Source: Tomocerus qinae
Lineage: Eukaryota; Arthropoda; Collembola; Entomobryomorpha; Tomoceridae
Reading direction: 5' to 3'
Assembly (NCBI GenBank): GCA_020055645.1
Contig: CM034547.1
Location: forward strand, 41,457,909 to 41,521,908
Length of the DNA: 64,000 nt
The notes beneath the pieces are model-generated. The model had not been told where the DNA came from and searched no databases. It saw only the letters and a list, made by a program, of their open reading frames with translations. Shown here piece by piece: positions 9,455-22,700 of the stretch (position 1 is the stretch's first letter; every line of letters begins with the position of its first letter). Position numbers and translations under genes: made by a program.

Positions 9455-10791
9455 TTAAATAATGTTATTTAAAAGTTTTTCGGCATGGTCAAATTCGAGG
9501 TCTAAAATAGCAGCAGCGACTTGATCTAATTTGCTTTGTACTTCTCTTCGCCCTTCAAATTGTTTGCGCATTACATAAAGATGTTTGGCGAGGTTGAGTT
9601 CCCTATCTCCATATGGAACACCTAGAGTATTCTGGACAATATTGAGGAATCCATTTCCGAATTCCACAGTTGGTTCAATCATTGTACCTTCTCCGTAATC
9701 ATTCCATGTTATTAATTGAATATAGTCGACTGGGCTGTTAACAACTAAATCAAAGGTTTGGGAGAAAGTTGCTAAGCCATTGTGTTCGATTTGCCATGTA
9801 GGGCCGGGCCATCCTTATTTTCCGTAAGAAAAATTAATTTACATTTTATTGATAAGCATTTATTTGTTTTTATTATGTAATTACCTCCAATAGAGTAGAA
9901 GGTATGAAATCCTGGGTATGACCCTCCCATTTTGATACCGTCGAGTTCATGGTTGAAATAAAACCAGTTAAGCCCGTCCATGAAATCAAAGTAAATCCAG
10001 CTAAATTCTCCATTGGAACTTCCAGCTGCTTCTTGGGATTGATACCACAGAGTGAGGAAGGTGACTCTTTCGCTAAGAGCTTGGAAGATGTTGCTCCAGT
10101 CGGAAGGATCCTTGAAGGCTATAGGACCAAAATTGAGGAGGAGAGGGGTACTGTCATTTAGCCGAATGTAGTTAGACCGGGTGAAGTAATTGTTGGTGAT
10201 GTAGACCATGTCCCGTTTTGCAGCTTCTATCATATTAGGGATGACCCCGGCTTCATACGCTATTTTGTTGTTGTTGTCTTCGTACACAATTGCGAATTCC
10301 ATGCCAAATTCTTGTGTTTTGTTGATTAGAGCGTTGGAATTAGCCAGATTCATTGGGTAGTCAACATAGTTGATAGTTCCAGGCCAATCTATTAAAAGAC
10401 CGTCAATTCCAGCTACTCTCATGAGATTCAGTTGGTATTCAATTACATCAGGATCTCCAGAAGCTGCAATTTATCAATGATTTTTAATCAATTAAATTGT
10501 TTTACTGCTAAAATTAATTTTTAGGTGATTTTCCTTACCGTAAGGACCAATTTCAGGATAATAGTGAGCAGCAATTTGACGTCTTCCGTTGCCGTCGACT
10601 ATATCCGGGTTTTGAGTTGCCATTGACCAGTGAATACCCCAATTCCCATTATCGGAAGTATTTCGGGTTTCGAACCATGGCATCATATGCACCCATACCT
10701 TCTGTCTGACTGCTTTCGGGACTTTTTTGAGTCCTTGTGTCGCAGGTGTTGACAATACCAAACAAACCCCGAGTATTACCAACAACTTCAT
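9455..10791 (-). CDS. secreted GH71/GH99-like glycoside hydrolase
   Basis: There are three exons (10791-10539, 10463-9885, 9813-9455), joining to 396 residues. The start MKLLVILGVCLVLSTPATQG is a signal peptide, so the enzyme is secreted, probably digestive. Family marks in order: VWVHMMPWFET (the A-H-Y-x-P-W-F type start of these barrels), IGPYASGDPDVIEYQL crossing intron 1, AGIDGLLIDWPGT, and the C-terminal ITWNDYGEGTMIEP, typical of GH71/99-like enzymes. These families act on alpha-glycans (alpha-1,3-glucan or alpha-mannosides); the substrate here is unknown. Intron phases add up exactly. Such proteins are mainly fungal or bacterial, so acquisition from a microbe followed by intron gain is possible. 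A TATA-like site lies about 110 bp upstream. Confidence 0.85.
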
Positions 10792-10900
10792 ATTTATTTC
10801 CAATTATATCTTTCAAAAATTCTCAAATTAACAGCTCAGCTCCAATCATGAATGCCGTATTATTCACTCCCACTGACACACAATACCACTTGTCCAAGGT

Positions 10901-10908
10901 TTTAAATA
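10901..10908 (-). promoter_or_regulatory. TATA-like box upstream of the GH71/99-like gene
   Basis: On the minus strand this reads TATTTAAA, about 110 bp before the start codon at 10791. It is a weak match, supported only by its position. Confidence 0.3.
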
Positions 10909-10919
10909 CAGGACAGTGA

Positions 10920-11825
10920 TCTTGAGTTGTCAGATATTTCCAAAAGAAAATTATGTTTTGACAGCAAATTAATTTTGTTTTAAGTGATCCACACTTCAAA
11001 ATGCTTTTAACTTACAATTAATTAAGGTAGCATAAACATGTCCATCGATCAATGTCAGTCGTCGATAGATATAGCACTAACAAGGTTTAATGGGTAAAAA
11101 TTGAGTTTAATTAGGTCACGTGCAAAATCGGAATCAATAAAAAAACATTAAAGCATTTAGTTAATACTAACATACGGATATGTATACTTTTGACGGATCA
11201 ATGCGATAAAAATGCATATAAAAATAGATATCTTGAACAACATCAATAATAATTATCATGAACATCCATCATCGAGTTTGAGGTAATGGAGTTGCAGCAG
11301 ATAGTAAATTTTAATAGGAGTATTTATTTAGGTTATCAGTTAGCATCACTACTAGTATAATCACGAAGTTCGAGTCGCGCATCGAATTCCGTATGTCAGT
11401 ATGTACCATTGTGTGTTAATTTGCCGCTCTGATAGCGCAGCTAAGCAGAACCCAATCTTAAACTTTAATGTGGGAAATCTCAACAAGTCCGTATTACAAT
11501 AACATCTTGCCCATTCGCATCAAAATAAACCGTTTAACATAGTTATGCACGGCAACTAAATCATCTATATAAAATCCGTTATTGAAATTCCGGACGAGTG
11601 TTAGTCAGTAGGCACGTACGCAGAAGAAATATCATGAAAAATTTTTGCAATGTTTTGCCTTTTCAAACAAAAATTTTTATTGATTAAAAAATGGTTAATT
11701 AAATTCCTGCCTGCTCTAATATTATTTTTAGATTACTACCCGTCACCCGTACACACATGAAAATAACTGGGTGAAAACTATTTAGATAGAATAATAGATA
11801 GAGAAAATTCTGCATGTTATTGTTA
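10920..11825. other. intergenic, no gene seen
   Basis: AT-rich spacer between two minus-strand genes. It contains the upstream region of the hydrolase and no convincing exon. Confidence 0.5.
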
Positions 11826-11830
11826 TTTAT

Positions 11831-13699
11831 TTATTTATATTCAGTCTTTTGCTCAAGTTCTGTTATTTGGGAATAAATGTTTTGCAGCAAAGCTTTGTCT
11901 GCATCTTCCTGTGCAGTAAACATTGACTTTGGTCCCATAATACTGATTCTCACTTCGTTTGACGTAGTGATACAAGTCACAGTGACTCCTGTTCACATGA
12001 AACAGAATAAATATTAATTGTGAGCTTGAAGCTTTATTTATGACATCACGAAAGTTTGGTTGGTTGGATATTTTGTCTGAAATACCTTTTTGCTTAGGCG
12101 GTATCGTAAAAAGGTTTATATCCCAACATTCAATGTCAAATATTTTCGAATATTCTTCTGAGCCTATTAAATGAACGTAGAAAGCAGTCAATTTTCCTAA
12201 GCCGTAGTTCTGGACGAATTTATAGTCAAAGACATTTACAGGAATAGACGACAGAGGTGAACCGAGGATATGAACTGCTCTGTCCAGATGCTTGTCGTAA
12301 AAATCTTCAAATATGTTATTGATATCCTTTAAACTTTCAGATGAATTTCGACTGTTTCTGATTTTGAAAGGAAATGTTGCTCCAGTTCTGAAATGTTTAG
12401 TTAAAAGTATATAAACAAGAAAATTATCGAAAATAAGTCAACACAAAAGTTTTCTTACGCGTGATTAGTTAACTCGGTTTGTAAATGGTTCGGCCAGGGT
12501 AGGCTATTAGTAATTATAATTTTATCCGGAATATTTTCCTTGTCCTCTGTTACATTTTCAATGAGGGAGTTGATGTAATTTAAAACCAAGTACAACATCA
12601 CCGATTGGAAACGAACCCCAGCTCTTTGGCGGATATCCTTAATAGTTGCAAGGGGAATAGCCAGTTGCGTTAGGAAAAGTTCTTTATCCTTCCCCCTTCG
12701 AAAAAGTGGAGATTCGGGTACCAAAGCTACCTTCAGGTTGTGTTTGAAAATGTTATACGCCGATTCGGTTAGAATCTTGAACTGAAAATAAGAAAGTTTT
12801 CAGTTTCAAAAATCATGATCCTTTTCTTATTGAAGGGTCATGTAAAATTTGATGGCCTACAGAAAAAAAATTTCTAAGCCCAAGCTTTAAAAAATCATTT
12901 TTCAAAACATTGGTAAAAAAATTATTTGTAGGTATTTTATGTAGAATGTATATTTATATATTTACCAGCCGGCCTTGAATTCTGTATACCAATGGTAAAT
13001 GGTTAAAGTACTTACTTTTTCCCATTTGGAATCTTTGAAGTTTCTGACTTGGTATTTGTAGTGCGTGCTTGTAAGCAAATCAAGAATGTGCAAAAGGCTG
13101 TATCCATCTGCAAGCATGTGATGTATTTTAAACACAAAAATGGTGTCATGACTCTCTTCGCGGTAAAGTAGAAGGATTCCCCACAGTGGACACTTTTTAA
13201 TGTCGTAACGAATTTTCAACCATTTGCAGATTTCCTCTTGGTAGGATGTGTTAGCCGGGAGGGTAGCACAAGTCACATGGTCGGTGTATTTCAATCGGTT
13301 TCGAAAAGTCTTGAAGAACCAGTAACCTCCGACTCTTTGTATACTGTTATGGAATCGAATGTGCTTATCATTCAAGTCTAGGTCTTTACTGTAGTCAATA
13401 TTGATCACGTTTTTCTCAAACGCCTGGAAGAATTCTCCTCCGTCAACCTTCCCGTCCAGTTTGCAAGTAATGCCTAAATTGCCATTTATATTTTTCGAAG
13501 TGGGATCTTCAATGTCAATATCTAAGCAAATGGCAACCAGGTAATCAATGGCTTTCATGGGGGATAAATCTTTATAGACCTTGGATACATAATAAGTCAC
13601 GACACATTTCCACAAGTACAAAACCGACAAGGGCAAATGACTGACTACAGTCAGCAGAGTGAATATCACATTTCGTATAAGTTGGAAAATGTAGAACAT
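11831..13699 (-). CDS. wax ester synthase / diacylglycerol acyltransferase (WS/DGAT type)
   Basis: There are four exons (13699-13016, 12781-12459, 12387-12086, 11988-11831), giving 488 residues, normal for this family. An N-terminal hydrophobic anchor (FTLLTVVSHLPLSVLYLW) precedes the acyltransferase domain. The catalytic motif HHxxxDG is present as HHMLADG near residue 200. The C-terminal domain shows NSLPWPNH and ends GVTVTCITTSNEVRISIM, reached only by splicing out 11989-12085. The enzyme transfers acyl-CoA to a fatty alcohol or diacylglycerol, making wax esters or triacylglycerol at the ER. The presumed role is storage or cuticular lipid. It lies between a secreted hydrolase and two lipases on the same strand. 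Its poly(A) signal overlaps the stop (TTTATT 11826-11831). Confidence 0.88.
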
Positions 13700-14725
13700 T
13701 GTGATTAATTCATAACAAATAAAGTAAATAAATACTTTGAAAATAAAAACACATTTAAATGGGCACTTATAGGGATAACTTTTGTATTTGGGCTGGTAAA
13801 TCAGCAGTTATTCAGTTGACATTACAATGATATCTAGGGAATGATTTTACATGAGCTGGCATTAAGTATCAAACAATTTTAAAACACTTTTTTGTCAAGG
13901 GGGCAAAATAATTCGTGAGATCTTTTCTTACATAGTACACTATTAGTACTGTTACTACCACCCCCAGCAAGAGGTTTTCAGGTTTACAGGCGAAATAAAT
14001 AAAATTGAGTAAGGTAATTGCCAGTCATAGTCATAGTCATTAGTTCACTAATAACGTCTGCTACGTTATACTACATTTCAAACAGGTTTTCTGTATTTAT
14101 CGTTAGTGACGCCAACCTATGTTATCATTTTAAATATATGTTTATGTATCTTTTCATTGTGTTAAATACTATTTACAATAAAACAACAAAATAATATGAA
14201 TCACATGTGATAAACAAATTGTTAGTTGTCTAAGATCTATACCTTATATAATATATATATGTAGTGACAAGCTGATTCATCTAATGAGAAAAAATAATTG
14301 ACAAAAAACTAATTGTTAGACCTCGGAAATTTTTACTCTCATCGTTCCCACGCACGATGTTTTAATGTGGGAGCTAGATGAGAACAATAAATACATGGCA
14401 CTGCAAGATTTGGAAAGACGTAAGGAGGATTCCTAAAACAAATTCATACGTACATGGGATTTTACCTTTCTGGAAAGATTGCAGTGTTAGCTTAAAACAA
14501 CGTCGTAAAATTCAATACTGCCTTCTTTACAACCTGTAAAAGACTTGTAACTGTCCTTCGCTTGTTGAACATGTAAACATATTTGCTGAGATAAAGGATA
14601 ATTAAACTCTTATGTTAAAAATGAATAGACAATGTTTTTTGTGAGTTGCTTAAGACTACTTTTTAGAGAATTTAAATCATGCACTATAATTAAGCAGAGG
14701 AAATATGTAGTTTCTTTTATTTCTA
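13700..14725. other. intergenic, no gene seen
   Basis: AT-rich spacer with a short TCATAG triplication near 14030 and an AT run near 14250. I see no exon. Confidence 0.5.
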
Positions 14726-16610
14726 TCAACCGAATTTATTAATAGCTGCAATGATTTCATCGTAAACATAAATATCTGCATCTTTTCCATACGCAAAGTC
14801 TAAATGATTCCATGCATCATTTTTGATTTTAATATTTAGAACCAAATTAGGTAATTCCCGAACAACTCTTTCAACATCCTGTTTACGTTAAAATAGGAAT
14901 TAAAAACATGAATCCATCAACGTTCAATTAAAAATAGTTTTTAATTGAATAATTTTATAGCCCAAATTAGTTAGCATTTACTTACTTTTGGTACGGAGAG
15001 CAAATCTTTTTGAGCCCACATATTCACGAATCTTCCAGTAGCTTTACGTAAATCATAATTAGGAGGTGTTAGGTTTCCGTATTTTCCAAGATTCCCACGG
15101 GGCCCAAAGTTGTAATAAGAAAATTTTCCAGAATTCACCCATTGGAACCACTGAGACAGCATTTTTACTCCTACTGGCCCAGGAATTGATCCAAGAATCA
15201 TCGGCAATACCGACTGCAATTTTTAATAAATTTAAAAATTCAAAATAATAATTCAATTGACATTAAAACCAAACTGAAATACTATTTAAATAAATATTTG
15301 CAATATCTATTGAGTGTACCGGATTTGACAGTCGACCATCCACTAAAAAAAGAAAATGAACACACATTCCTAGAATTTCAATTTTTGCTTCAGGAAGACA
15401 AATGAGAGGAAGGATTCTTCGGAGAACTGGAAAGAGTTCTGGTGGTAACATGTCCCCTGCTGACAAATATGTCATAGTTATCTAGTAAATAAATTAGACA
15501 TCAACTGAAAATTTTTTAGCACATTAAAATTTTAGTAGCTCAAATTTTAAATTAGTTATACTTCTTGAATGCGGGAAAAGGGTGCTAAACTTCTGAGAAG
15601 TGGACTCGTAGCATTTCCCACGTAAGCAGTCGCCCCCATTAAAAATATAAGTCCTAACTTTTTGTAGTATTCTGGACGAAAAGAGCCAAGTCCCATAGCC
15701 AAACTTGTTCCTAGTGAATAACCCACCCAATGTAATTTCTGCTTTCTTGTGACCTTGAGAATGTAGTCAATGATCGATGGAACGTCGTATTGTATGACAG
15801 TCTCTAATCTAAAATAAATGGTAATTAACTCATACATCCAATTAAAATATTCCCAAATTAATTAATTTAATTACGTAAAATCCCAATATTCTGGGTCATG
15901 GATGTTTAGGTAAAGATGCTTTTGGGAGTAAAGTGTTCCACGCACATTTGCAAGCCAAACATCAAATCCAGAATCAAACATTTTATAACCTGTACAAAAT
16001 ACATTGCTTTTATATCAAATATAATACCACAATTAAAAATTAAATTCTTTTTCATTGGTTATTATGAAAAATAATAAATTATTATCTTTACCGAAAGCCT
16101 TTCGTCCACAATTTATAAGAAAGTCTCTTGAACTGAGAGTCATTCCATGAAAAGCAACAATCGCAGGTTTTCCGTGATTGACTATCCTATGGATTTCCAA
16201 TATATATCCATCTGCAGTTATAGCTTGATGAGATTCAAATGGATATCCTTTTTTTCGTACCAGGTCTGGCTATTTTGAACGGATTTTTAGTCATTAAAAA
16301 TATCCATGCATTATTTCAGAAAATTATGAATATGATTGGGTCTTACCACTTGTAAATAAATTTCATCTTCCACTAAACAACTTTGGTCCTCCGATTTAAA
16401 TTCGTCTGTTGTATTGTCTAGAGTAAGTGTCCCTGTTGTGTTAATAAAGGCTGCAATCGTTTCTAATGTAGTATTACGATTACTCGTATTATTACACACT
16501 AAGTTATTACTAAGAGAAGAGGTATTTGAGTTCACGAGATTTGATATAACAATAGTAATTAGCAAATATTGAAAACCAACAATTTCAATCACATTTGACT
16601 TCAAAAACAT
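14726..16610 (-). CDS. lysosomal acid lipase-like lipase, tandem copy 1
   Basis: There are seven exons (16610-16347, 16269-16092, 15989-15875, 15808-15562, 15481-15320, 15213-14986, 14878-14726), joining to 448 residues. A hydrophobic signal or anchor (IVGFQYLLITIVISNLV) and an N-glycosylation-rich stretch come first. The AB-hydrolase/LAL core follows: [38 protein letters not shown], the nucleophile elbow GYSLG (Ser about 217), WAQKDLLSVP (catalytic Asp region) and the catalytic His in WNHLDFAYGKDAD. The family hydrolyses triglycerides or cholesteryl esters in lysosome, gut lumen or haemolymph. The neighbour at 16838-18574 is its tandem paralog. WAQKD replaces the usual GxxDW, losing the Trp after Asp. 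Confidence 0.9.
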
Positions 16611-16837
16611 TTTTAATTCACATAAACCACACCAATACAAAATCAACATTAACAAAGTTGTCAGCAAAGGGAAACCCAAAATAGAATATTGAGTACAGAG
16701 CAAAAGTAATACAATAACGGTAAGTTAAGTACCCTTGACCCTTTCTCTTCCTTAAAATGATATAAATAGAACTAGAAGGGCAGGGCTACTGAATTGGATT
16801 GCAATGCTGGAATAACTGAAAAATATCTTGAAAATAT

Positions 16838-18574
16838 TTATGTATACTCTTTCAATACATTAATAATTAGATCATAGACAAGAATATCAGCATCTTTTCC
16901 ATAAATAAAATCCAAATGGTTCCATGAGTCTAAGTTTACTTTAATATTACGTACTACGTTGGGAAGTTCAGAGATTGTTTTTGCTACATCCTGAGGAACA
17001 GAGAGCCAGTCATTTTGACCCCAAAAATTGACAACTTTTTCTGTCACTTTTGTCAAATCATAATTGGGGGGAGTTGTTGTTCCATACTTTTTCATATTCT
17101 CATTTGGGCCATAGTCGAAATAAGAAAATTTCCCAGAATTAATCCATTGATACCATTGGCTTAGCATTTTTATTGACAGAGACTGGGGAGTGCCTATAAA
17201 AGATACACATTAAAAACATTAGGTAGAATTAACATTCTTATAATTTAGAAGGTATAATAATTAAAAGCAATAAAATTAATACCACCGAGGAGAAGCGGAA
17301 GAGTTGTCTAAATAAACAAGTAAAAAAATAATTAGTTGTGCATTCTAATATTGAATAAAATATTAAAATGACAATAATTAATTACAGGATTGGATTGCGC
17401 CTGGTCAAATCCTGCCACCAGGTACAAAAAGTAGGAGCAGAAACCCAAAAAATTATATTTAGCTTCTGGAGAGCATAAAATAGGTAGAACTGAGCGCATA
17501 AATGGAAACATAAATAGAGGCAGCGTTTCTCCGTGGTTAAAAGTCGTCATTAAAGCCTACAAGATATTATGGCTTCAATATTATAACAAAAAATAATAAA
17601 ACATAACAAAAATATTTAGAACCTACATCTTGAAGAGTGGCCAATGGTGCAAGGCTGCCTATCAGTGGGCTTTTGGTGTTACCCACATACGCTGTCGTTC
17701 CAATTAAGACAAGCACATTTATTTTGTCGTTGTATTCAGGCCAAACTGAACCAAGTCCAAGAGCAACTGCACTTCCCAGGGAATATCCTACCCAATTTAA
17801 TGTTTCTTCTTCCGTGAATTCTAAAATATAATCTATTATTGCAGGAACATCGTATTTGATGACGTCGTCTACCCTAAACGTTCAAAAAAAGAAAGTTCCT
17901 ATTTATCTTCATAGTCTGATGCTGATCAATATAAAATAAATTAATTGTAGAATTTTACGTGAAGTTCCAGTAGGCCAAGTCATCATTCGGGTTCAAATGC
18001 GAATGACATCTTGAATAACAATTTCCTCGGACATTTGCAAGCCAAACATCAAATCCGGCATCCCACATTTTGTAGGCTACAATATAAAAATTAAAAAAAC
18101 GTTTTGTCCTTACATAAATCATTGAAAATCAATTACCGAATGTTTTCCGTCCGCAGTTTATCAGGAAATCTCTCGAGCTCTGAAACATTCCATGATATCC
18201 AACGACCACAGGTTTTCCTGGAGCTGGAATTCGATGCAGGGTGATCGTATAGTTGTCTTTGGTTTTAACCGTGTGAGCTTCAAATGGAAAACCTCTTTTT
18301 CTTATCAGATCGGGCTGTAAAATTAATCAACCAATAAAAATCAAGGAGCCGGAATTAAAATAGATTTAACGTTTTTCTTCCAGTTTACCGCACTCAGATG
18401 AACTTCTTCGCTATCAAAACAACCGTGAACCACGGATGAACTCGATAGCAGTCTTCCATAATTTTCATCATGCTTTCCAAACGTTATGTCGGGTTTTGAT
18501 AATCGATCAAAATTATCACTTGCATTTAATTCTTGTAGTAATGCAAAAAGCCCAAAAACTAAATAAATGTACAT
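16838..18574 (-). CDS. lysosomal acid lipase-like lipase, tandem copy 2
   Basis: There are seven exons (18574-18389, 18314-18137, 18076-17959, 17873-17627, 17556-17386, 17307-17283, 17193-16838), giving 426 residues. Signal peptide [19 protein letters not shown]. The core motifs are [43 protein letters not shown] (Ser about 192), [10 protein letters not shown] (Asp) and [13 protein letters not shown] (His). The complete triad predicts an active secreted or lysosomal lipase. Exons 2 and 4 have the same lengths as in copy 1 (178 and 247 bp). Copy 2 has a 25-bp micro-exon (TTLPLLLG) where copy 1 has none, and lacks the intron that splits copy 1 after LLSVPK. Confidence 0.9.
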
Positions 18575-18699
18575 TTTTCCGGATGCTAAATCTAACTGAA
18601 GCAAAAGCGAACGGGGACATTTAGGAGGTTGAATAAAAAATGAGACGTGATTTACTAGCATTGCGTTTTCAAGATATGCTGTGCATAAAAATGCGCACA

Positions 18700-19736
18700 T
18701 TGGTCTTTCTCCTATTCCTAATTACTCTGGTATGCCGACAAAACGCGTAATAACTGTTCCTTGTTGCCAATACATGTTAAACATGACCTAAAATTAAAAA
18801 ATTGCCACACCAAATTACTGCTAGTCTATATAAGGTGGTGCAAATCATATTAAGTGTAGGAAATGAGGAGCCTCTATGATTTTTCTAAACCTGAGAATCA
18901 CACTTATTAACAAAGGAATAATGAGTACTACGTAGCATTTCCATTTTTACGCTAATTGTAATTATAACAGTAAATGAACTAATTATTATGCCAAAATAGT
19001 AGTGTGCAGCAATTTCCATACTTTATAATCATTCTGCCACCTACCTACTTTGTTTTACGCGTAGTAATATGCTATTATATGTCCTTAATAGGAATTTATT
19101 TACTGGCTAAGTAAATTCGCAGAATTTCTGTCTACAACGATTGAGTTGTAAAAGCAAGTTATGTTGTTGGCCTAATCGGTGAACAAAAAGTATCCAATTT
19201 TACGAAAATACGTTGTACTCCTGTGGAACTTAAAACTTTAGACATGCAAAATTAGCCATAAGTTTACTTATTAGAAAATATTAGAAATTAATGTTACTTT
19301 ACCACTTTTTTAGATACAAAAAGGTATTTGAATATTTATTCAGCTTATAAATACATACAAAAATGTGTATAGCCTCCACCATATGATTAATACAAATATA
19401 ATACTTTTGTATATTTGAGTATATAATTAATTTGTTTTTTAGGTCTACTAAAATGTAAGTACTTGTGAAAGTTAGATCTTTATCTCTTTAATACCAAAAT
19501 ACCAACAACCAATAAGAATTGCAGTACTAACACACTAATAACACAAAACCAACTGTAAATCTCTATATAATAAAACTATTCTGAAGTTTGAGAGAGATTT
19601 AGAACAATAAGATTTATTTGAGTACCCAAATACCTATACTACTATAAGTATATCTAAATAATTTAGCTTTGAGTCAGATCCCGTCGTAGGATTTCCATTT
19701 GAAAATGGGAAGTAAGTAGTTAATGTTAACATCATT
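18700..19736. other. intergenic, no gene seen
   Basis: Spacer between the lipase promoter side and the 3' end of the zinc-finger gene. AT-rich, with no supported exon. Confidence 0.5.
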
Positions 19737-22700
19737 TCAGTCTTGCTTAAATACTATTGTATGAAATGATGGTTTTGGATAGTCGTGTTCGACAATATGT
19801 TTCCTCAATTGTTCAGGACGTTTAAAGGACTCTTGACATAAATGACATGCAAATGGAAGCTTCTTTTTGGCTTTAGTAGTGCGAGAGCGCTTACACTTGG
19901 AATTATTAAGATCATTGCTGCGATTATTTTTGAGTTTAATGGATCCATTGCTTGAATTGTTTTGAATGCATTTATTTGTATGGTTAGTAATATTAATTTT
20001 GAGTCCATTAGAATTACCATTTGGAATGTTGCTGCAATTATTTTTAGGGTCAGCTGGAAGTTTGCTGCTATTGATGAAATTGTTATTAGTGACATCAGTA
20101 CAATTATTATTATGAGTGTAATTTTTGTTAGGAATATTGCTGCAATTATTGTTATTGTGACGATTAGCACGAATTTCGGCTAAATGGGTTCTTTGATGCT
20201 GCACAACTTGTGTATTAGAGTAGAATATTTTACTGCAGATTTTACATGGGAATTCTTTTGTGCCCTGATGCAAGAATTTAATGTGGTCTTCGAGTATTTG
20301 TTTGGAAAGATATTTTTTCTCACAAAATGTACATTGAAAGGATTCCTCCGTGTGTAATTTCATATGGTACTCCAGTTTCTTTTGAGAGTCGAACTGTTTT
20401 TTGCAGATTAAGCAGGAGACATCTTCTTTGGGTCGATGAGTCACTCTGTGTTTCTGGAGTCGCATAATGGTATAGAAAGTTTTATCACAGACATGACATC
20501 TGTAAGGTTTAATTCCATTGTGGATATTATTGTGATCGTTGAGTTCCTTTTTGGTGTAACACTTTTTTGGACACAAGTGACACAAGAAACATTCTCCAGT
20601 GTGCAAACGTCTGTGATTTCTGTAACGTCCTTTGTCCTTGAATGACTTGCCACAAAATTCACAAACATGAACAACTCCAGAATGTCTTTCCAAATGTCGC
20701 TCCAAACTAACTTTCTTCACAAAAGTTGAAGGGCAGAAGAGGCAAGAGAAGAAATCCCCAGTATGTACCCGCATATGATCTTTTAACTTGTGATTTTTAC
20801 TGAAAATCCTGGTGCAAACATTGCACTGATAAGTTTTAGTTTTTGTGTGGGACTTCTTGTGACTTGTTAAGTCTTTAATTCTGTAAAAAGCGTCGTTACA
20901 ATAAGAGCATTTATATTTCTTTTCAGTAGTATGGCTCGTTTCTAAACTATGGTCCTCAAGAGCCTTTTCCTCGTCGAAGACACTCTTGCACAAGTCACAG
21001 TAAAAATAATTTCCTTTCGGATTCTTCGGTTTATTCAAGTGAAATCGCTTCTGATGGTACTTTAAGGATATCGTCCATCGAAATTCTTCGTGACAAACGT
21101 CACATTTAATTATGTTATCTTTATGATTCTTCACGTGTTCTTCAAGCGCTGTTATTGTGACGAATTTAATTGCACAACTTGTACATTCTGGAAAGCCTGG
21201 ATGATTCTTGAAGTGATTTTTCAAAGCTACCTTGCTTCGAAATATAGCTGGGCAAATATTGCAAGAATATGTAATTGGTTCTCTGTGTACTCTTCTATGG
21301 TACTTAAGATCTGTCTTTTTGTAGAATTTCTTTGAACACTCCGAACAAGAGAATGCCTTCTCGTTTACATGACCTGTTTCCAAGTTGTGAAAATCTAAAT
21401 ACGCAGAGTGGGGGAAAACTGTAGAGCAAACTTGGCAAAGATATCCTTTGGAAACGAAATTTCTTCCAGTTAAGTTGCATTTCTTCAATTTTCTTGTTTC
21501 TTCAAGCTTTTTTACTTTGTCTGCCGAAATATTTTCATTGACTTCAATTAAAGAGTCATCTTCATCTCTGAAAAAAATATTTTAGTATATCAAATTACAA
21601 ATTAACGAAAACTAGTGAAACTTCGAAATGTTAGTGATGCTTTACCGTTTATCTCCTCCATTACATTCTTCAGAGTTTTGTTTAGATTGATGATAAACGA
21701 AAATATGATCTTGAAGGTCATCAATTTTAGCAAATTTAATTTCGCATTCATCACATTTAGGATACTCGCCATCGTGAATTTTGAAATGGTTTTTGAAGGT
21801 AATTTTGTTAGAGAACGTTTCAGAGCAAATGCTGCAAATAAAAATCTTGAAACTTTTATGCATTCCCCTGTGGAACTTGAGATCTGTTTTTCTGTAATAT
21901 TTGTTCGGACATTGGGAACATTCAAAAGTTTTCTCGGTTACATGGCCGCTCTCTAAGCAATGGGATTCCAGCTCAAGAGCTTGACCAAAATCCACTTCAC
22001 AAATATTGCACTTAAAATTTCCTACTACTTCCTTTTCGCGACTTGCCATTCGTGGACCTTTGGCTTCGTCTACAATAGTAGCACAATCCCTGTTCAATGA
22101 TTCTTTAGAATTCTGCCTGTAAATATCCAATTAATTATATTAATTTCATTTATACTATTAGTTAAATGCGGTAACAAAAACATAGTAACATTAAATGAAT
22201 TTAAATTTACCGGTTTCTTTTTGGTTCCGTAGTATTTTTCTGGTCGTGTTCTGCAGAATGGTCAGTTAAGTCTTTTTGCGTTCCAAATTTTAAGTTGCAT
22301 ATTTTGCACGTAGGATAAGTTGACGAATGACTTTTGCAATGCATCTTAAAGGTTCCTTTATTTTGGAACGATTTATGACAAACTGTGCAGATGACGAGTT
22401 CCTTTCCTTTGTGAGTCCTTTGGTGGTATTTAAGATCAGCACTTTTGTAGTACTTCTTTTCACATTGGGGACATTTAAATTCCTTTTCATTTTTATGACC
22501 AGTGTCGGTCGAGTGCAAATCTAAATCGACTGTTAGGGGAAAAGTTATATCACAAACTTGGCACAAGTAGCCTTTAGCAGGGTGACCTTTCTTGATCTCT
22601 CTCTTCTTTTTTGACTTGCGTGGATAAAATGTAAATATTTCTGCATCATTTGAGGCAACATCAGTAAATACTTTCAGTTCTGGGGTAATTTCCGGTGCAG

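Noticed and set aside
11853-12191. Reading straight through 11989-12085 in the WS/DGAT gene
   Set aside because: Splicing with GTATTT/ACAG restores the conserved GVTVTC..VRISIM C-terminus, while the unspliced frame gives unrelated sequence.
18825-18840. TATATAAGG as a promoter
   Set aside because: Oriented on the plus strand with no plus-strand gene downstream for about 9 kb; it does not serve the minus-strand lipase.
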